Shown here piece after piece: positions 7,962 through 16,633 of a DNA stretch of 64,000 nucleotides. Position numbers and translations under genes: made by a program. Source of the stretch: Halochromatium salexigens (lineage in GTDB: Bacteria; Pseudomonadota; Gammaproteobacteria; Chromatiales; Chromatiaceae); NCBI RefSeq assembly GCF_016653295.1, contig NZ_NHSF01000054.1:62001-126000 (forward strand), written 5' to 3'. Below the pieces are notes generated by a model. The model saw nothing but the letters and a program-made list of their open reading frames with translations. It searched no databases and was not told where the DNA came from. The number at the start of each line of letters is the position of its first letter. Position 1 is the stretch's first letter.

Positions 7962-9410
7962 ATGTTTGAAGCCTTCTACGGCCTGCGGGAAGACCCCTTC
8001 CGCCTCAGCGCCGACCATCGTTTCTGCTTTGCGCACCGCAATTATGCGCGCGCGCGGGCATACGTGGATTATGCGTTGCACCGCGCCGAGGGCTTCGTCA
8101 TGGTCACCGGCAGCCCCGGCACCGGCAAGACGACGCTGATCAACGAACTACTGAACAGCCTGCCTAAGGATACTACGCGCGCGGCCACCTTGCTGAGTAC
8201 TCGCCTGGAGGCCGAGGATCTGTTGCGCATGACCGCCTATGCGCTGGGGCTGGAGTCGCGCATGCAGCCCAAGGCGATGCTGCTGCAGCAGTTGATGGAG
8301 TCGATGCACGAATACCATCGCCGGGGTGTGCGCACGCTGCTGATCATCGACGAGGCGCAAGACCTGGGCGCCTCCGCCCTGGAAGAGTTGCGCCTGCTGA
8401 CCAATCTGCATCAAGCCGGCCATCCGCTGCTGCAGATCGTCCTGGTCGGCCAAGAGCCGCTGCGCGAGCTGGTCCGCCAGCCGGAGATGGAGCAGTTGCA
8501 TCAGCGCCTGATCGCGGCCTGGCATCTGCAGCCATTGGACCCGGAGGAGACGATCGGCTACGTTCGCCATCGGCTCGAGACGGCGGGCTGGCAGGGTGAT
8601 CCGGTGTTCGAGCCCGGTGTGATGGAAGCCGTGTACGCGTTCAGTCAGGGGGTGCCCCGGCGCATCAATCTGGTCTGCAGTCGCTTGCTGCTGCATGGCT
8701 GTATCAGCGAGTTGCATCGGTTGACGGAGGCGGATGCGCTGGATCTGGTCCATGAGCTGGGCGAGGAGGAGTTGGCGCCATCCGCCGAGCGGGCGTCCGC
8801 GAGCGAACAGTCGAAGGTGGATTGGGCGGCGATCGATCAAGGACTGGATTGGACGCCACGCGAGGCGCTTGTGTTGACTGAAGAGCCCGAGCCTGAGCTA
8901 GAACCCGAACCTGAGCCCGAACCAGCAGTTCGGGCCAGTAGGGATGCGATCGAGATCCCTGAGGCAGCAGAGATGCCTCAGTCAGCCGAGACGGCCAGCG
9001 CCGGGGCAGAGCAGGCCAACTCTTCTACTTTGGGGCAGCGTCAGGAGCAAGAGCAGGCTGAGGAGCAGCCATTGCCGGCGCCGAGCGCGGAGCAGGTTCG
9101 TATAGGCTCTCGATTGGAGCCAACGCTCAACCCCTTGCCCGGTCTCGCCGTCGAGGATGCAGGCGGGGGCAATGGCGCGCGCGTCGAGCGCGCTGCATCG
9201 AGGCTGGCGCAGGCACAAGCCGCAGAACTTCCGCGCGCGCGGTCAAGCCCGCGTATCATTAGGCGGCGCTCGGCGGGTATCCTTGGCTTCATCCTGTTCG
9301 TGCTGCTGAGTCTGGTGCCTGCCGGCATCCTGCTGCTGCCGATGGTCGCGGGCCTGTCCGCCAGCATGCCGGCGGCTGTGCCCTGGAGTCCGCCGCTGCC
9401 GTTGTCATAA
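7962..9410 (+). CDS. XrtA/PEP-CTERM locus ATPase (ExeA-like AAA)
   Basis: 482 residues. The first 270 form an AAA ATPase of the secretion type (TIGR03015-like): MFEAFYGLREDPF start, Walker A GSPGTGKTT at 50-58, Walker B LLIIDEAQ at 126-133, and the GVPRRINLVCSRLLLHG sensor-2 region near 230. A Glu/Pro low-complexity linker with EPEPE repeats follows, and a single transmembrane helix (ILGFILFVLLSLVPAGILLLP, about 440-463) ends the protein, so the ATPase faces the cytoplasm as a membrane-tethered enzyme. The family is a consistent member of exosortase A loci, where it is thought to support export or assembly. The long linker plus C-terminal helix is an extension over the basic family. Confidence 0.9.
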   Translation: MFEAFYGLREDPFRLSADHRFCFAHRNYARARAYVDYALHRAEGFVMVTGSPGTGKTTLINELLNSLPKDTTRAATLLSTRLEAEDLLRMTAYALGLESRMQPKAMLLQQLMESMHEYHRRGVRTLLIIDEAQDLGASALEELRLLTNLHQAGHPLLQIVLVGQEPLRELVRQPEMEQLHQRLIAAWHLQPLDPEETIGYVRHRLETAGWQGDPVFEPGVMEAVYAFSQGVPRRINLVCSRLLLHGCISELHRLTEADALDLVHELGEEELAPSAERASASEQSKVDWAAIDQGLDWTPREALVLTEEPEPELEPEPEPEPAVRASRDAIEIPEAAEMPQSAETASAGAEQANSSTLGQRQEQEQAEEQPLPAPSAEQVRIGSRLEPTLNPLPGLAVEDAGGGNGARVERAASRLAQAQAAELPRARSSPRIIRRRSAGILGFILFVLLSLVPAGILLLPMVAGLSASMPAAVPWSPPLPLS

Positions 9411-9437
9411 GGTGCTATCGCAAGGGGAATCTCCGTG

Positions 9438-10268
9438 ATGCAAACTCCGTTTCTGACTGACGCCCGGCTGTTCCTTGCGCTGAGCCTGGCGCTGCTTTGG
9501 GCGCTGGCGATGCCGGGGCTCGCCCTCGCCGATACCGAGCGCGGACGCGCGCTGGCACGGCAAGTCTACGAGCGCCCGGATGGTCGTGATACGGCCAGTT
9601 ACGGCACCATGATCTTGACCGAGGCCGGGCGCGAGCCGCGGGTGCGCCGGCTCTATAGCTATCGGCGCGATGGCGCGGGTGGCGAGGTCGCGAATCTGAT
9701 CCGCTTCACCGCGCCAGCGGATATCGCCGACACCGGTCTGCTGACCATCGACCGGGCCGATGGCAGCACCGATCAGTGGGTCTATCTGCCCGCGCTCGGG
9801 CGCGACCGGCGCATCCCCTCGTCGCGCAAGGGCGGGCGTTTCGTCGGCTCGGACCTCTTCTATGAGGATCTGCAGGATCGCAAGGTCGATGAGGACCGGC
9901 ATCGCTGGCTGCGCCAGGAGACCCTGGAAGGGGTGACCACCGAGGTGCTGGAGAGCATTCCGACCGATCCGGACAACTCGGTCTATGGGCGGCGGCTGAG
10001 CTGGATTCATCCCAAGACCCTGATTCCGATGCGGATCGATTTCTATCAGCCGGGCGGCAAGACGCCCTTCAAGCGCCTGCGGGTCTATAAGGTCGAGCGC
10101 ATCCAGGGCTATTGGACCGTCACCGATAGCCTGATGCAGGATCTGGAGTCGGGCCATCAGACGCGGCTGACCGCTGACGAGACCGTCTATGATCAGGATC
10201 TGCCAGAGCGGCTGTTCAGCAACCGCGCACTGAAGGACCCGGCCCTGGAGCGGCCGTTCAGACCATGA
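9438..10268 (+). CDS. outer membrane lipoprotein-sorting (LolA-like) protein
   Basis: 276 residues from the ATG at 9438-9440, just after a GTG, with AAGGGG about ten bases upstream. A signal peptide (LFLALSLALLWALAMPGLALA) is followed by a periplasmic domain with the pattern of the LolA-like outer-membrane lipoprotein-sorting family: RRLYSYRRD, NLIRFTAPADIADTGLLTI, DQWVYLPALGRDRRIPSSRKGGRFVGSD (split here as WVYLPALGRDRR and GGRFVGSDLFYEDL) and WTVTDSLMQDL. Such proteins are typically encoded beside MMPL/RND exporters, as here with the next gene 46 bases downstream. The proposed role is to carry a lipid or lipoprotein across the periplasm. Confidence 0.8.
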   Translation: MQTPFLTDARLFLALSLALLWALAMPGLALADTERGRALARQVYERPDGRDTASYGTMILTEAGREPRVRRLYSYRRDGAGGEVANLIRFTAPADIADTGLLTIDRADGSTDQWVYLPALGRDRRIPSSRKGGRFVGSDLFYEDLQDRKVDEDRHRWLRQETLEGVTTEVLESIPTDPDNSVYGRRLSWIHPKTLIPMRIDFYQPGGKTPFKRLRVYKVERIQGYWTVTDSLMQDLESGHQTRLTADETVYDQDLPERLFSNRALKDPALERPFRP

Positions 10269-10314
10269 TGAGCATGCCGTTTCTGTTGCGCCTGATTCGC
10301 GCCTGGGCTCGCGG

Positions 10315-12693
10315 ATGATGAAGCGGATGTCGCTGAACCCATTGCGTCTGCCGCCCGTGGCTGCACTGGTGATCCTGGTGTCGTTGGCGATCGTGCCGAT
10401 GGCGATCGCCGCGCTGACACTGACGATCAATAATTCGCCCGAGGCCTACATCCCTCCACAGAGCGAGGCGGCCATCCTCGAGCGCCAACTGCGCGAGCGT
10501 TTCCCGGGCGATGAAGTGCTGGTGGCGGCCTTCGTCAGCGAAGACCTCTATCAGGATGCCTTCCTCGAACGGCTCGAGCAGTTGGTCGCGACCATGCAGG
10601 AGCATCCGCTGGTCGAGCGGGTGCTGGCACCCGAGACCATGGATCACATCAGCGGCACGGCCGATGGCTTCGTGGTCGAGCCCTTGTTGGATGCCGCGAT
10701 CCGCGCGCGGCTCGATCCCGATGAACGCCGCGCGCGGTTGCTGGCGGATCGCTTTGCGCCGGGCTTGCTGGTGTCCGAGGACGGCGGCCTGATTGCGCTG
10801 GCGGTGCGCCCGCGGGAGCTGGACAACAGTCTGCAGCGCCTGTCCGTCGAGGATGCCTTCAAGCAGGCGCTGGCGGAGACCGGGCTCGAGGCCGAATTGG
10901 TCGCCATGTCCGGGCAGCTACCGCTGGATGCGGCGCAATTGCGGGCGACGATCCGCGATAGCCTGACCTTCGTGCCAGCGACGCTGGCCATTGGTCTGGT
11001 GCTGATCGCCTGGCTGTTTCGGCGCTGGTTGGCGCTGGTGGTGGCGCTGGCGGTCATCAACGCGGGCGTGGGCACGGCCCTGCTGATGCTGGTGGTGCTG
11101 GGGCAGCCGTTCACGCTGATTACCGCGATCCTGTCGCCGCTGATGGTGTCGCTGTCGGTGGCGTTCCTGTTGCATTGGTACAACGCGATGGCGATGGCGG
11201 AGCGCCAAAAGAGCGCATCGGAAGCCGACGCGGCGGCCACCTCGCCCTGGCGCGTGCGGCGAGCCTGGGGCGCGATCCACCGCCCGGCCCTGTTCTCCGC
11301 GCTGACCACCGCCGCCGGGCTGATCTCACTGAGCATGAGCGAGATCCCGCCGATCCATGCGTTGGGACAGTCGGCGGCGGTGGGCGTGCTGATGCTCTAT
11401 CTGCTGGTCGCCTGGATCCTGCCGCCGATCTTCGCGCGTTGGGATCGCGGCGCTTGGGCGCGGCCCGGCAAGGGGATCGGTATCCTGGATGCACCGGTCG
11501 CCTGGCTGCGGCGGCTCGGCATGCGCTATCCGCGCTGGGTGCTGATCCTCACCGTGCTGCTATTGGCCGCTGGCGCGCCGCAGGTGGCCAATGTCGAGGT
11601 GGAGAGCGATCTGTTCCGCTTCTTCCACGAGGACCATCCGATCACTCAGTCCAATCAGGTGCTGACCGAACGGCTGTCCGGGGTCACCGCGCTGGAGGTG
11701 GTGTTCGAGGCGCCCGCGCGCGATACCTTCAAGCAGGTCGAGCCGTTGCGCGAGATCCAGGCCTTTCGCGAGTGGATCGCGGCGCGCCCCGAGGTCGATC
11801 GGGTGACCACCCTGGTCGACATGATCGAGGAGATGCACTGGGGCTTCCATGCCGAGGACCCCGATTATCGCCGCCTGCCGGCGCAGAGCGATCTGATCGC
11901 GCAATATCTGTTCATCTACGACGGCACCGATCTCTACGAGTTGGTGGATCGGGATTTCCGCATCACGCGGGTGCTGCTGAACCTGAATGTCAATGGCGCG
12001 AGCAAGATCAACGCCGTCATCGATGACATCGAGGCGTTTTTGGAACAGCAGGCGCTTGGCGAGCTGACCTTCGACATCGCCGGCTTCGGGCGGCTGTTCG
12101 CGGATCAGGAGCGGTTGCTGATCGAGGGCCAGATCCGTGGCCTGATGTTGGCGGTCGGGCTGATTTTCCTGCTCATGGTCGTCATCTGGCGCTCGTTCTC
12201 GGCGGCGCTGCTGTGCATGGTGCCGAATCTTTCGCCGATCCTGGTGATCTTCATCGTCATGGGGCTCTTCGGCATCTGGCTGGATATGGCCACGGCGATG
12301 ATCACCGGCGTCGCGGTGGGCATCGCGGTGGATGACACCATTCATGTCTATTATGGCTATCGCAGCCGCCGGGCTCGGGGGCGCTCGCCGGTCTGGGCGC
12401 TGGCGCGCACCTATCAGCACGCCGGGCGGGCGGTGACCGCGACCACGCTGATCTTGAGCGCGCAGTTCCTGTTGCTGCTCGGCTCGCCCTTCATGCCGAC
12501 CAACGACTTCGGGCTGCTGACGGCGCTGGGCCTGGTGACGGCGCTGCTGTTCGATCTGCTGGTGCTGCCGGCGCTGCTGATGGTGACCGCCGGCTGGTGG
12601 TGGGCTCGAGGCCAGCGCAAGGCGGCGTTGAGCGCCCCGGAGGCTGATCGATCATCCCGCGCTGAAGCACGGGAGGTCTCGCGGAGGAGCTGA
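10315..12693 (+). CDS. MMPL/RND-family exporter
   Basis: 792 residues with the two-fold RND plan: a first helix (VAALVILVSLAIVPMAIAALTL), a periplasmic domain, five more helices, a second helix near residue 405 (WVLILTVLLLAAGAPQV), a second periplasmic domain and a final five-helix bundle. Hallmarks are NNSPEAYIPPQSEAA after helix 1, MVSLSVAFLLHWYNAM, and AVGIAVDDTIHVYYGYR with the Asp of the proton relay. It is the size and type of hopanoid/lipid exporters (HpnN-like), and not of tripartite drug pumps. A 17-codon open frame (10265-10318) overlaps the start and may be a leader or the remains of a longer N-terminus. The stop overlaps the next start (ATGA). Together with its neighbours it probably moves a lipid-like substrate. 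Confidence 0.85.
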   Translation: MMKRMSLNPLRLPPVAALVILVSLAIVPMAIAALTLTINNSPEAYIPPQSEAAILERQLRERFPGDEVLVAAFVSEDLYQDAFLERLEQLVATMQEHPLVERVLAPETMDHISGTADGFVVEPLLDAAIRARLDPDERRARLLADRFAPGLLVSEDGGLIALAVRPRELDNSLQRLSVEDAFKQALAETGLEAELVAMSGQLPLDAAQLRATIRDSLTFVPATLAIGLVLIAWLFRRWLALVVALAVINAGVGTALLMLVVLGQPFTLITAILSPLMVSLSVAFLLHWYNAMAMAERQKSASEADAAATSPWRVRRAWGAIHRPALFSALTTAAGLISLSMSEIPPIHALGQSAAVGVLMLYLLVAWILPPIFARWDRGAWARPGKGIGILDAPVAWLRRLGMRYPRWVLILTVLLLAAGAPQVANVEVESDLFRFFHEDHPITQSNQVLTERLSGVTALEVVFEAPARDTFKQVEPLREIQAFREWIAARPEVDRVTTLVDMIEEMHWGFHAEDPDYRRLPAQSDLIAQYLFIYDGTDLYELVDRDFRITRVLLNLNVNGASKINAVIDDIEAFLEQQALGELTFDIAGFGRLFADQERLLIEGQIRGLMLAVGLIFLLMVVIWRSFSAALLCMVPNLSPILVIFIVMGLFGIWLDMATAMITGVAVGIAVDDTIHVYYGYRSRRARGRSPVWALARTYQHAGRAVTATTLILSAQFLLLLGSPFMPTNDFGLLTALGLVTALLFDLLVLPALLMVTAGWWWARGQRKAALSAPEADRSSRAEAREVSRRS

Positions 12694-14180
12694 TGAACGT
12701 GTCGCGTGCTTCGAGACGGATCACCTGGGTTGTGCCGCTGCTGGTGCTGCTAACGCTGCTGCCCATCGCGGCGGCCGCCGAGGTGCTGGAGCTGGGTTCG
12801 CCGGCGCCGCCTTTGCCCGAGCAGGTGCTGGAGTTGGGCTCGCCGGCGCCGCCGGCCGCCGTTGATGCGGATGACGGCGCGGATGAGGATGCGGCTGGCG
12901 GAACCATTGGCGAGTCGGCTAACGGCGCGCCAAGCATCGCGCTCGAGCAGGTCTGGATCGAGGCCGGCGTCCTGACCAAGGATCAGAGCCAGGCGCGCAC
13001 GAGCAACTATCTGCATGCCGATCTGGCGGTCGATTGGCCCTTGGCGTCGCGCTGGTCGGTGCGGCTAGGCGCGCGCCTGGATGGCTATCTGCAGACCGGT
13101 GTCGAGGACTTTGACAGGCTCGAGCTGGATGTCGGTGAAAGCTATCTGCGCTATCAGGACATGGACCGGCGTATCACCCTGGGCCCGCAGATCGTCACCT
13201 GGGGGCGGGTCGACGAGACGCCGCCGACCGATCAGCTCAGTGTGCAGGATCTCAGCCGCATGCTGCTCGATGATCTCGAGGATCGCCGGCGCGCGGTGCT
13301 GGCCGCGCGTTGGGAGGAGTTCATCGGCGAGGTCAAGGTCGATCTGCTCTATGTGCCGCGCCTGCGCGCCGCCGAGATGCCGCGTCTGGATAGCATCTGG
13401 TCGCCGGTCGACAAGACGCGCGGGCGCATCATCGGCATGCCCGTCGACCCCTTGATGGCGCCGTTGATCCAGGCCGGTAGCGTCGATGAGAACGAGGGCG
13501 GCAGCGGTGGCTGGGGGCTGCGTCTCAGTCGCCCGGGCCGTGGCCTGGATTATGCGCTGACCGTGCAGAACACGCGCCCGTCGGTGCCTTACTATGGGCT
13601 CGATCCCCGGGTGCGCGAGTCACTGCTGGCGCGCCCTTGGGATCTCGCCGCTGCCTTGCGCGCGGCACCGGATACCTTCGTCGCCCGCTATCCGCGCACC
13701 TGGGTGCTGGGGGGCGATCTCGGGCTGACGACCGAGAGCGCGACCTGGCGGCTGGAGGCGGCCTGGCTCAGCGATCAACCCGCGACCGCCGCCGATCTGC
13801 GCGTGATTACCCGCGAGGCGATCCAATGGGTGGCGGGCGTGGAGTTCTATCCCGGCGATCGCGAGCTGCGGGTCAATCTGCAGCTCGGTGGCGGTCAGCT
13901 CCTGGATGCCCCGGTGGGGGTGTTGGATCGGCGCAAGACGCTGGAGTTGTTCGGCGATCTGGAGACCAATTTCGCCCGCGATCGCTGGCGCGCACGGCTG
14001 CGCTTCTTCAAGGGGTTGGACGACAGCGATCTGTATCTGAATCCGCAGCTCAGCTTCGTCGGCTTCGAGCCGCATGAGATCACGCTGGCCTACCATTACT
14101 TCGATGGCGCCGAGCAGACCCTGGGCGGTTTCTATGAGGAGAATGATCTGGTCACTTTGGGTTGGCGGATGCGTTTTTGA
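12693..14180 (+). CDS. outer-membrane beta-barrel protein of the RND cluster
   Basis: 495 residues, translationally coupled to the RND gene, with GGAGGAGC before the ATG. A signal peptide (VVPLLVLLTLLPIAAAA) is followed by a short repeat-bearing linker (LELGSPAPP twice) and an acidic Asp/Glu patch. Alternating hydrophobic strands then run to a C-terminal Phe (LVTLGWRMRF), the usual signature of an integral outer-membrane barrel. Motifs such as RITLGPQIVTWGRVDETPP and LSDQPATAADL resemble DUF1302-like barrels that accompany RND/LolA-like pairs. I infer it is the outer-membrane partner of that transporter. Confidence 0.7.
   Translation: MNVSRASRRITWVVPLLVLLTLLPIAAAAEVLELGSPAPPLPEQVLELGSPAPPAAVDADDGADEDAAGGTIGESANGAPSIALEQVWIEAGVLTKDQSQARTSNYLHADLAVDWPLASRWSVRLGARLDGYLQTGVEDFDRLELDVGESYLRYQDMDRRITLGPQIVTWGRVDETPPTDQLSVQDLSRMLLDDLEDRRRAVLAARWEEFIGEVKVDLLYVPRLRAAEMPRLDSIWSPVDKTRGRIIGMPVDPLMAPLIQAGSVDENEGGSGGWGLRLSRPGRGLDYALTVQNTRPSVPYYGLDPRVRESLLARPWDLAAALRAAPDTFVARYPRTWVLGGDLGLTTESATWRLEAAWLSDQPATAADLRVITREAIQWVAGVEFYPGDRELRVNLQLGGGQLLDAPVGVLDRRKTLELFGDLETNFARDRWRARLRFFKGLDDSDLYLNPQLSFVGFEPHEITLAYHYFDGAEQTLGGFYEENDLVTLGWRMRF
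12781..12853 (+). repeat. two-copy 42-bp in-frame repeat
   Basis: Two copies of a 31-base segment, at 12781-12811 and 12823-12853, differ at only two positions. They lie 42 bases apart and encode LELGSPAPP twice just after the signal peptide of the barrel protein. The spacing preserves the frame, so it reads as a slippage-type duplication in a linker. Confidence 0.75.
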
Positions 14181-14223
14181 GTCAATTGCGCTCAACTTTT
14201 GTTGTCTTTAAGCAACGCCCGTG

Positions 14224-14253
14224 TTGAAGTTTACCAACATGCTTGGCTATGCT
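14224..14253 (+). promoter_or_regulatory. possible sigma-70 promoter before the export operon
   Basis: TTGAAG (14224-14229) and TATGCT (14248-14253) are separated by 18 bases. They lie in the only sizeable gap (14181-14324) of the plus-strand operon, so a promoter is expected here. Each box matches four of six consensus bases. The assignment is tentative. Confidence 0.3.
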
Positions 14254-14324
14254 ACTTTGAGATCGTGGGTTTTATGCTAAAGAATCCCTCGGTCGGCGGA
14301 TCGGGTCAGGATGGAGGAATGGCG

Positions 14325-14963
14325 GTGAAGACGCTTTTTTCGCGCGGCGGGAAAATCCCTCGGCATGTATTCATGTGGCTCGCCATGATGCTGTTGTTGT
14401 CCGCCTGCTCAACTGGCCCCAAGTATCCCCCCCTGCCGTCGATGGCCCTGGATGAAACGCCGGATTATCTGATCGGTCCGGGTGATAACGTCAATATCTT
14501 CGTCTGGGGGCTGCCCGAGCTGTCATCATCGGTGCCGGTGCGTCCCGATGGCAAGATCACGACACCGCTGATCGAGGATGTGCCCGCCACCGGGCTGACG
14601 CCGACGGAATTGGCGCGGGACATGGAGGAGGTGCTCGCCACCTATGTGCTCGATCCGGTCGTCACCGTCATCGTCACCGGCTTTACTGGCCCCTATGATC
14701 AGCAGGTGCGCGTCGTTGGCGAGGCCGTCAACCCGCAGGGCGTCCCGTACCGGGAAGACATGACCGCGCTGGATCTGATGATCCAAGTCGGGGGCTTGAC
14801 CGAGTTTGCCGCTGGCAACAAAGCCAGTATCGTGCGGGTGGTGGATGGGCAGCCGAAACAGTTCAGTGTGCGCCTGGATGATCTGATCAAGCGCGGCAAG
14901 ATCAAGGCCAATGTGTATATGTTGCCGGGCGATATCCTGATCATTCCCGAGACCTGGTTCTGA
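14325..14963 (+). CDS. polysaccharide export lipoprotein, PEP-CTERM system (Wza-like)
   Basis: About 213 residues. GGAGGA at 14313-14318 touches the ATG at 14319 but is ideally six bases from the GTG at 14325, which I prefer; earlier in-frame starts exist at 14199 and 14274. The signal peptide carries a lipobox (MLLLSACS), then come the Poly_export domain (YLIGPGDNVNIFVWGLPELS, VRPDGKITTPLI) and a SLBB domain (VRVVGEAVNPQGVPYR). It is the short Wza-type periplasmic or outer-membrane exporter specific to exosortase A loci (TIGR03027-like). It opens the operon with the chain-length determinant and kinase, with which it should form the export machinery. Confidence 0.9.
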   Translation: MKTLFSRGGKIPRHVFMWLAMMLLLSACSTGPKYPPLPSMALDETPDYLIGPGDNVNIFVWGLPELSSSVPVRPDGKITTPLIEDVPATGLTPTELARDMEEVLATYVLDPVVTVIVTGFTGPYDQQVRVVGEAVNPQGVPYREDMTALDLMIQVGGLTEFAAGNKASIVRVVDGQPKQFSVRLDDLIKRGKIKANVYMLPGDILIIPETWF

Positions 14964-15043
14964 ACCGGTTTCCGATCTGTTTGATGACTATGCACGAGCA
15001 AGCATTATCGACATGGCTGTCTGTGTTTTAGGAACCTGACCCA

Positions 15044-16633
15044 ATGCACGAACTTTTGAGTCAGGTGCTGGGGTATATCCGTGGCGTCTGGCGCTTTCGA
15101 TGGTTGGTACTGGCGGTGGCCTGGGCGGTCTCGCTGGGGGGCTGGGCCTATGTCGCCGAGATTCCGAATGAATATCGCGCCTCGGCGCGCGTGCATGTGG
15201 ACACGCGCTCGATGCTAGCGCCGTTGTTGCGCGGACTGGCGGTAGGCTCGGACATCAATCAACGGGTCAGCATGATGACGCGGATGATGCTGACGCGGCC
15301 GAATCTCGAAAAGATCGCGCGCGCGACCGACATGCATCTGCAGGCGGGGACCGAGGCCCAGATGGATGGCGTGATCGGTCGGCTGCGCTCGGGGACACAG
15401 ATCCAAGGCACGCGGGAAGGCGATATCTATAACCTCTCCTACAAGTCGCGCAATCCCGAGGAGGCTTATAGGGTCGTCCAGGCCATGCTCGATCTGTTTG
15501 TCGAGGGGGCGTTGTCCGATACGCGTTCGGATTCCGAGATGGCTCGGCGCTTTATTGACGAACAAATCGAGGCCTATGAGCAGCGCCTGGAAGCGGCGGA
15601 GCAGCGGCTTGCCGATTTTCGGCGCGAGAATGTGGGCATGCTGCCGGGCGAGAGCGGCGACTATTATCAACGCCTGCAAAGCGCGCAGAGCGAGCTGCAA
15701 AAGACCGAACTCGAACTCCAGGAGGCCGAGCGGCGCCGCGACGAGATCGAGCGCCAGCTCACGGGAGAAGCGCCCACCTTCGGTATCATGGGCCCCATGG
15801 CCTCCGGGCCTTCTGGCGCGGGGCGCCGCTCGGTCGATCCCGAGCTGGAGGCCCGCATCCAGCAGCTGCGGGAGCGTCTCGACGAATTGCGCCTGAGCTT
15901 CACCGATCAGCACCCGGATATCCGCTCCATCAAGCGTACGCTCGAGCAGCTCGAGCAGCAGCGCGAGGAGTTACTGGCGCAACTGCCCCCTCAGGAGCAG
16001 ACCGCGCGGCAGGGAGACAATCTGGAGGCCAACCCCGTCTTCCAGCAACTGCGCATGGCCAAATCGAACGCCGAGATCGAGGTCTCGGCGTTACAGGTGC
16101 GCGCCGCCGAGCAACGCCGGCGGATCGAGGAACTGCAGGGCTTGGTGAATACCATTCCCGAGATCGAGGCCGAACTCAAGCGCTTGAACCGCGATTACTC
16201 GGTCAATCAAGAGAACTATCGGGCGCTGCTACAGCGGCGTGAACAGGCCAACCTGTCGCAGAACGTTGAAGATCAAGGCGAGCAGGTCCAATTTCGTGTC
16301 ATCGAGCCGGCGCGCGTGCCCAAGTCGCCTTCCGCACCCAATCGTCCGGCGATGTTCACCGGTGTCTTGGTGCTCGGCCTGGGTGCTGGCGGCGGGCTCG
16401 CCTTCCTGCTCTCGCAGCTGCGGCCGGTGTTCGACGATCGCCGCACGCTCAATCGCTTGACCGGCTTTCCGGTGCTGGGCAACGTCGGCTATCACCGTTC
16501 CGAGCAGCAGCGCAAACGTGAACGTCTCTGGTTGCTGGCGTTCATCGGCGCTGGTCTGCTGCTGCTGCTGGCCTATTTCGTCACCGTTGCAACCGCCGGC
16601 AGTTACCTGAAGCCACTGGGGCAGTTGTTCTGA
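15044..16633 (+). CDS. XrtA-system polysaccharide chain-length determinant (Wzc-N/EpsF-like)
   Basis: 529 residues. An N-terminal helix (LVLAVAWAVSLGGWAYVAEI, about 20-40) starts a Wzz domain (YRASARVHVDTRSMLAPLL). A long coiled coil follows (about residues 170-410, rich in Glu/Gln/Arg), then the Pro-rich exit (ARVPKSPSAPNRP) and two C-terminal helices near 430-450 and 500-520. There is no fused kinase domain; the kinase is the next gene, whose start overlaps this stop (TGATG). Size and organisation match the family found only in PEP-CTERM loci (TIGR03007-like). It should control chain length at the inner membrane. Confidence 0.92.
   Translation: MHELLSQVLGYIRGVWRFRWLVLAVAWAVSLGGWAYVAEIPNEYRASARVHVDTRSMLAPLLRGLAVGSDINQRVSMMTRMMLTRPNLEKIARATDMHLQAGTEAQMDGVIGRLRSGTQIQGTREGDIYNLSYKSRNPEEAYRVVQAMLDLFVEGALSDTRSDSEMARRFIDEQIEAYEQRLEAAEQRLADFRRENVGMLPGESGDYYQRLQSAQSELQKTELELQEAERRRDEIERQLTGEAPTFGIMGPMASGPSGAGRRSVDPELEARIQQLRERLDELRLSFTDQHPDIRSIKRTLEQLEQQREELLAQLPPQEQTARQGDNLEANPVFQQLRMAKSNAEIEVSALQVRAAEQRRRIEELQGLVNTIPEIEAELKRLNRDYSVNQENYRALLQRREQANLSQNVEDQGEQVQFRVIEPARVPKSPSAPNRPAMFTGVLVLGLGAGGGLAFLLSQLRPVFDDRRTLNRLTGFPVLGNVGYHRSEQQRKRERLWLLAFIGAGLLLLLAYFVTVATAGSYLKPLGQLF

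Noticed and set aside
8881-8930. Glu/Pro-coding repeat in the ATPase gene as a regulatory repeat
   Set aside because: Low-complexity linker coding of variable units; nothing suggests a DNA-level role.
10265-10318. Seventeen-codon open frame before the RND gene
   Set aside because: It could be a leader or a lost N-terminus, but nothing besides its position supports a peptide; noted only under the RND gene.
8148-12420. Long open frames on the minus strand, e.g. 8148-8840, 9405-10430 and 11560-12420
   Set aside because: They lie opposite well-supported genes in GC-rich DNA, have Arg/Pro/Gln-biased composition and no recognisable motifs.
14181-14220. Hairpin TTGAG/CTCAA after the barrel gene as a terminator
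   Set aside because: Only a five-base AT-rich stem and an interrupted T run; too weak to call.
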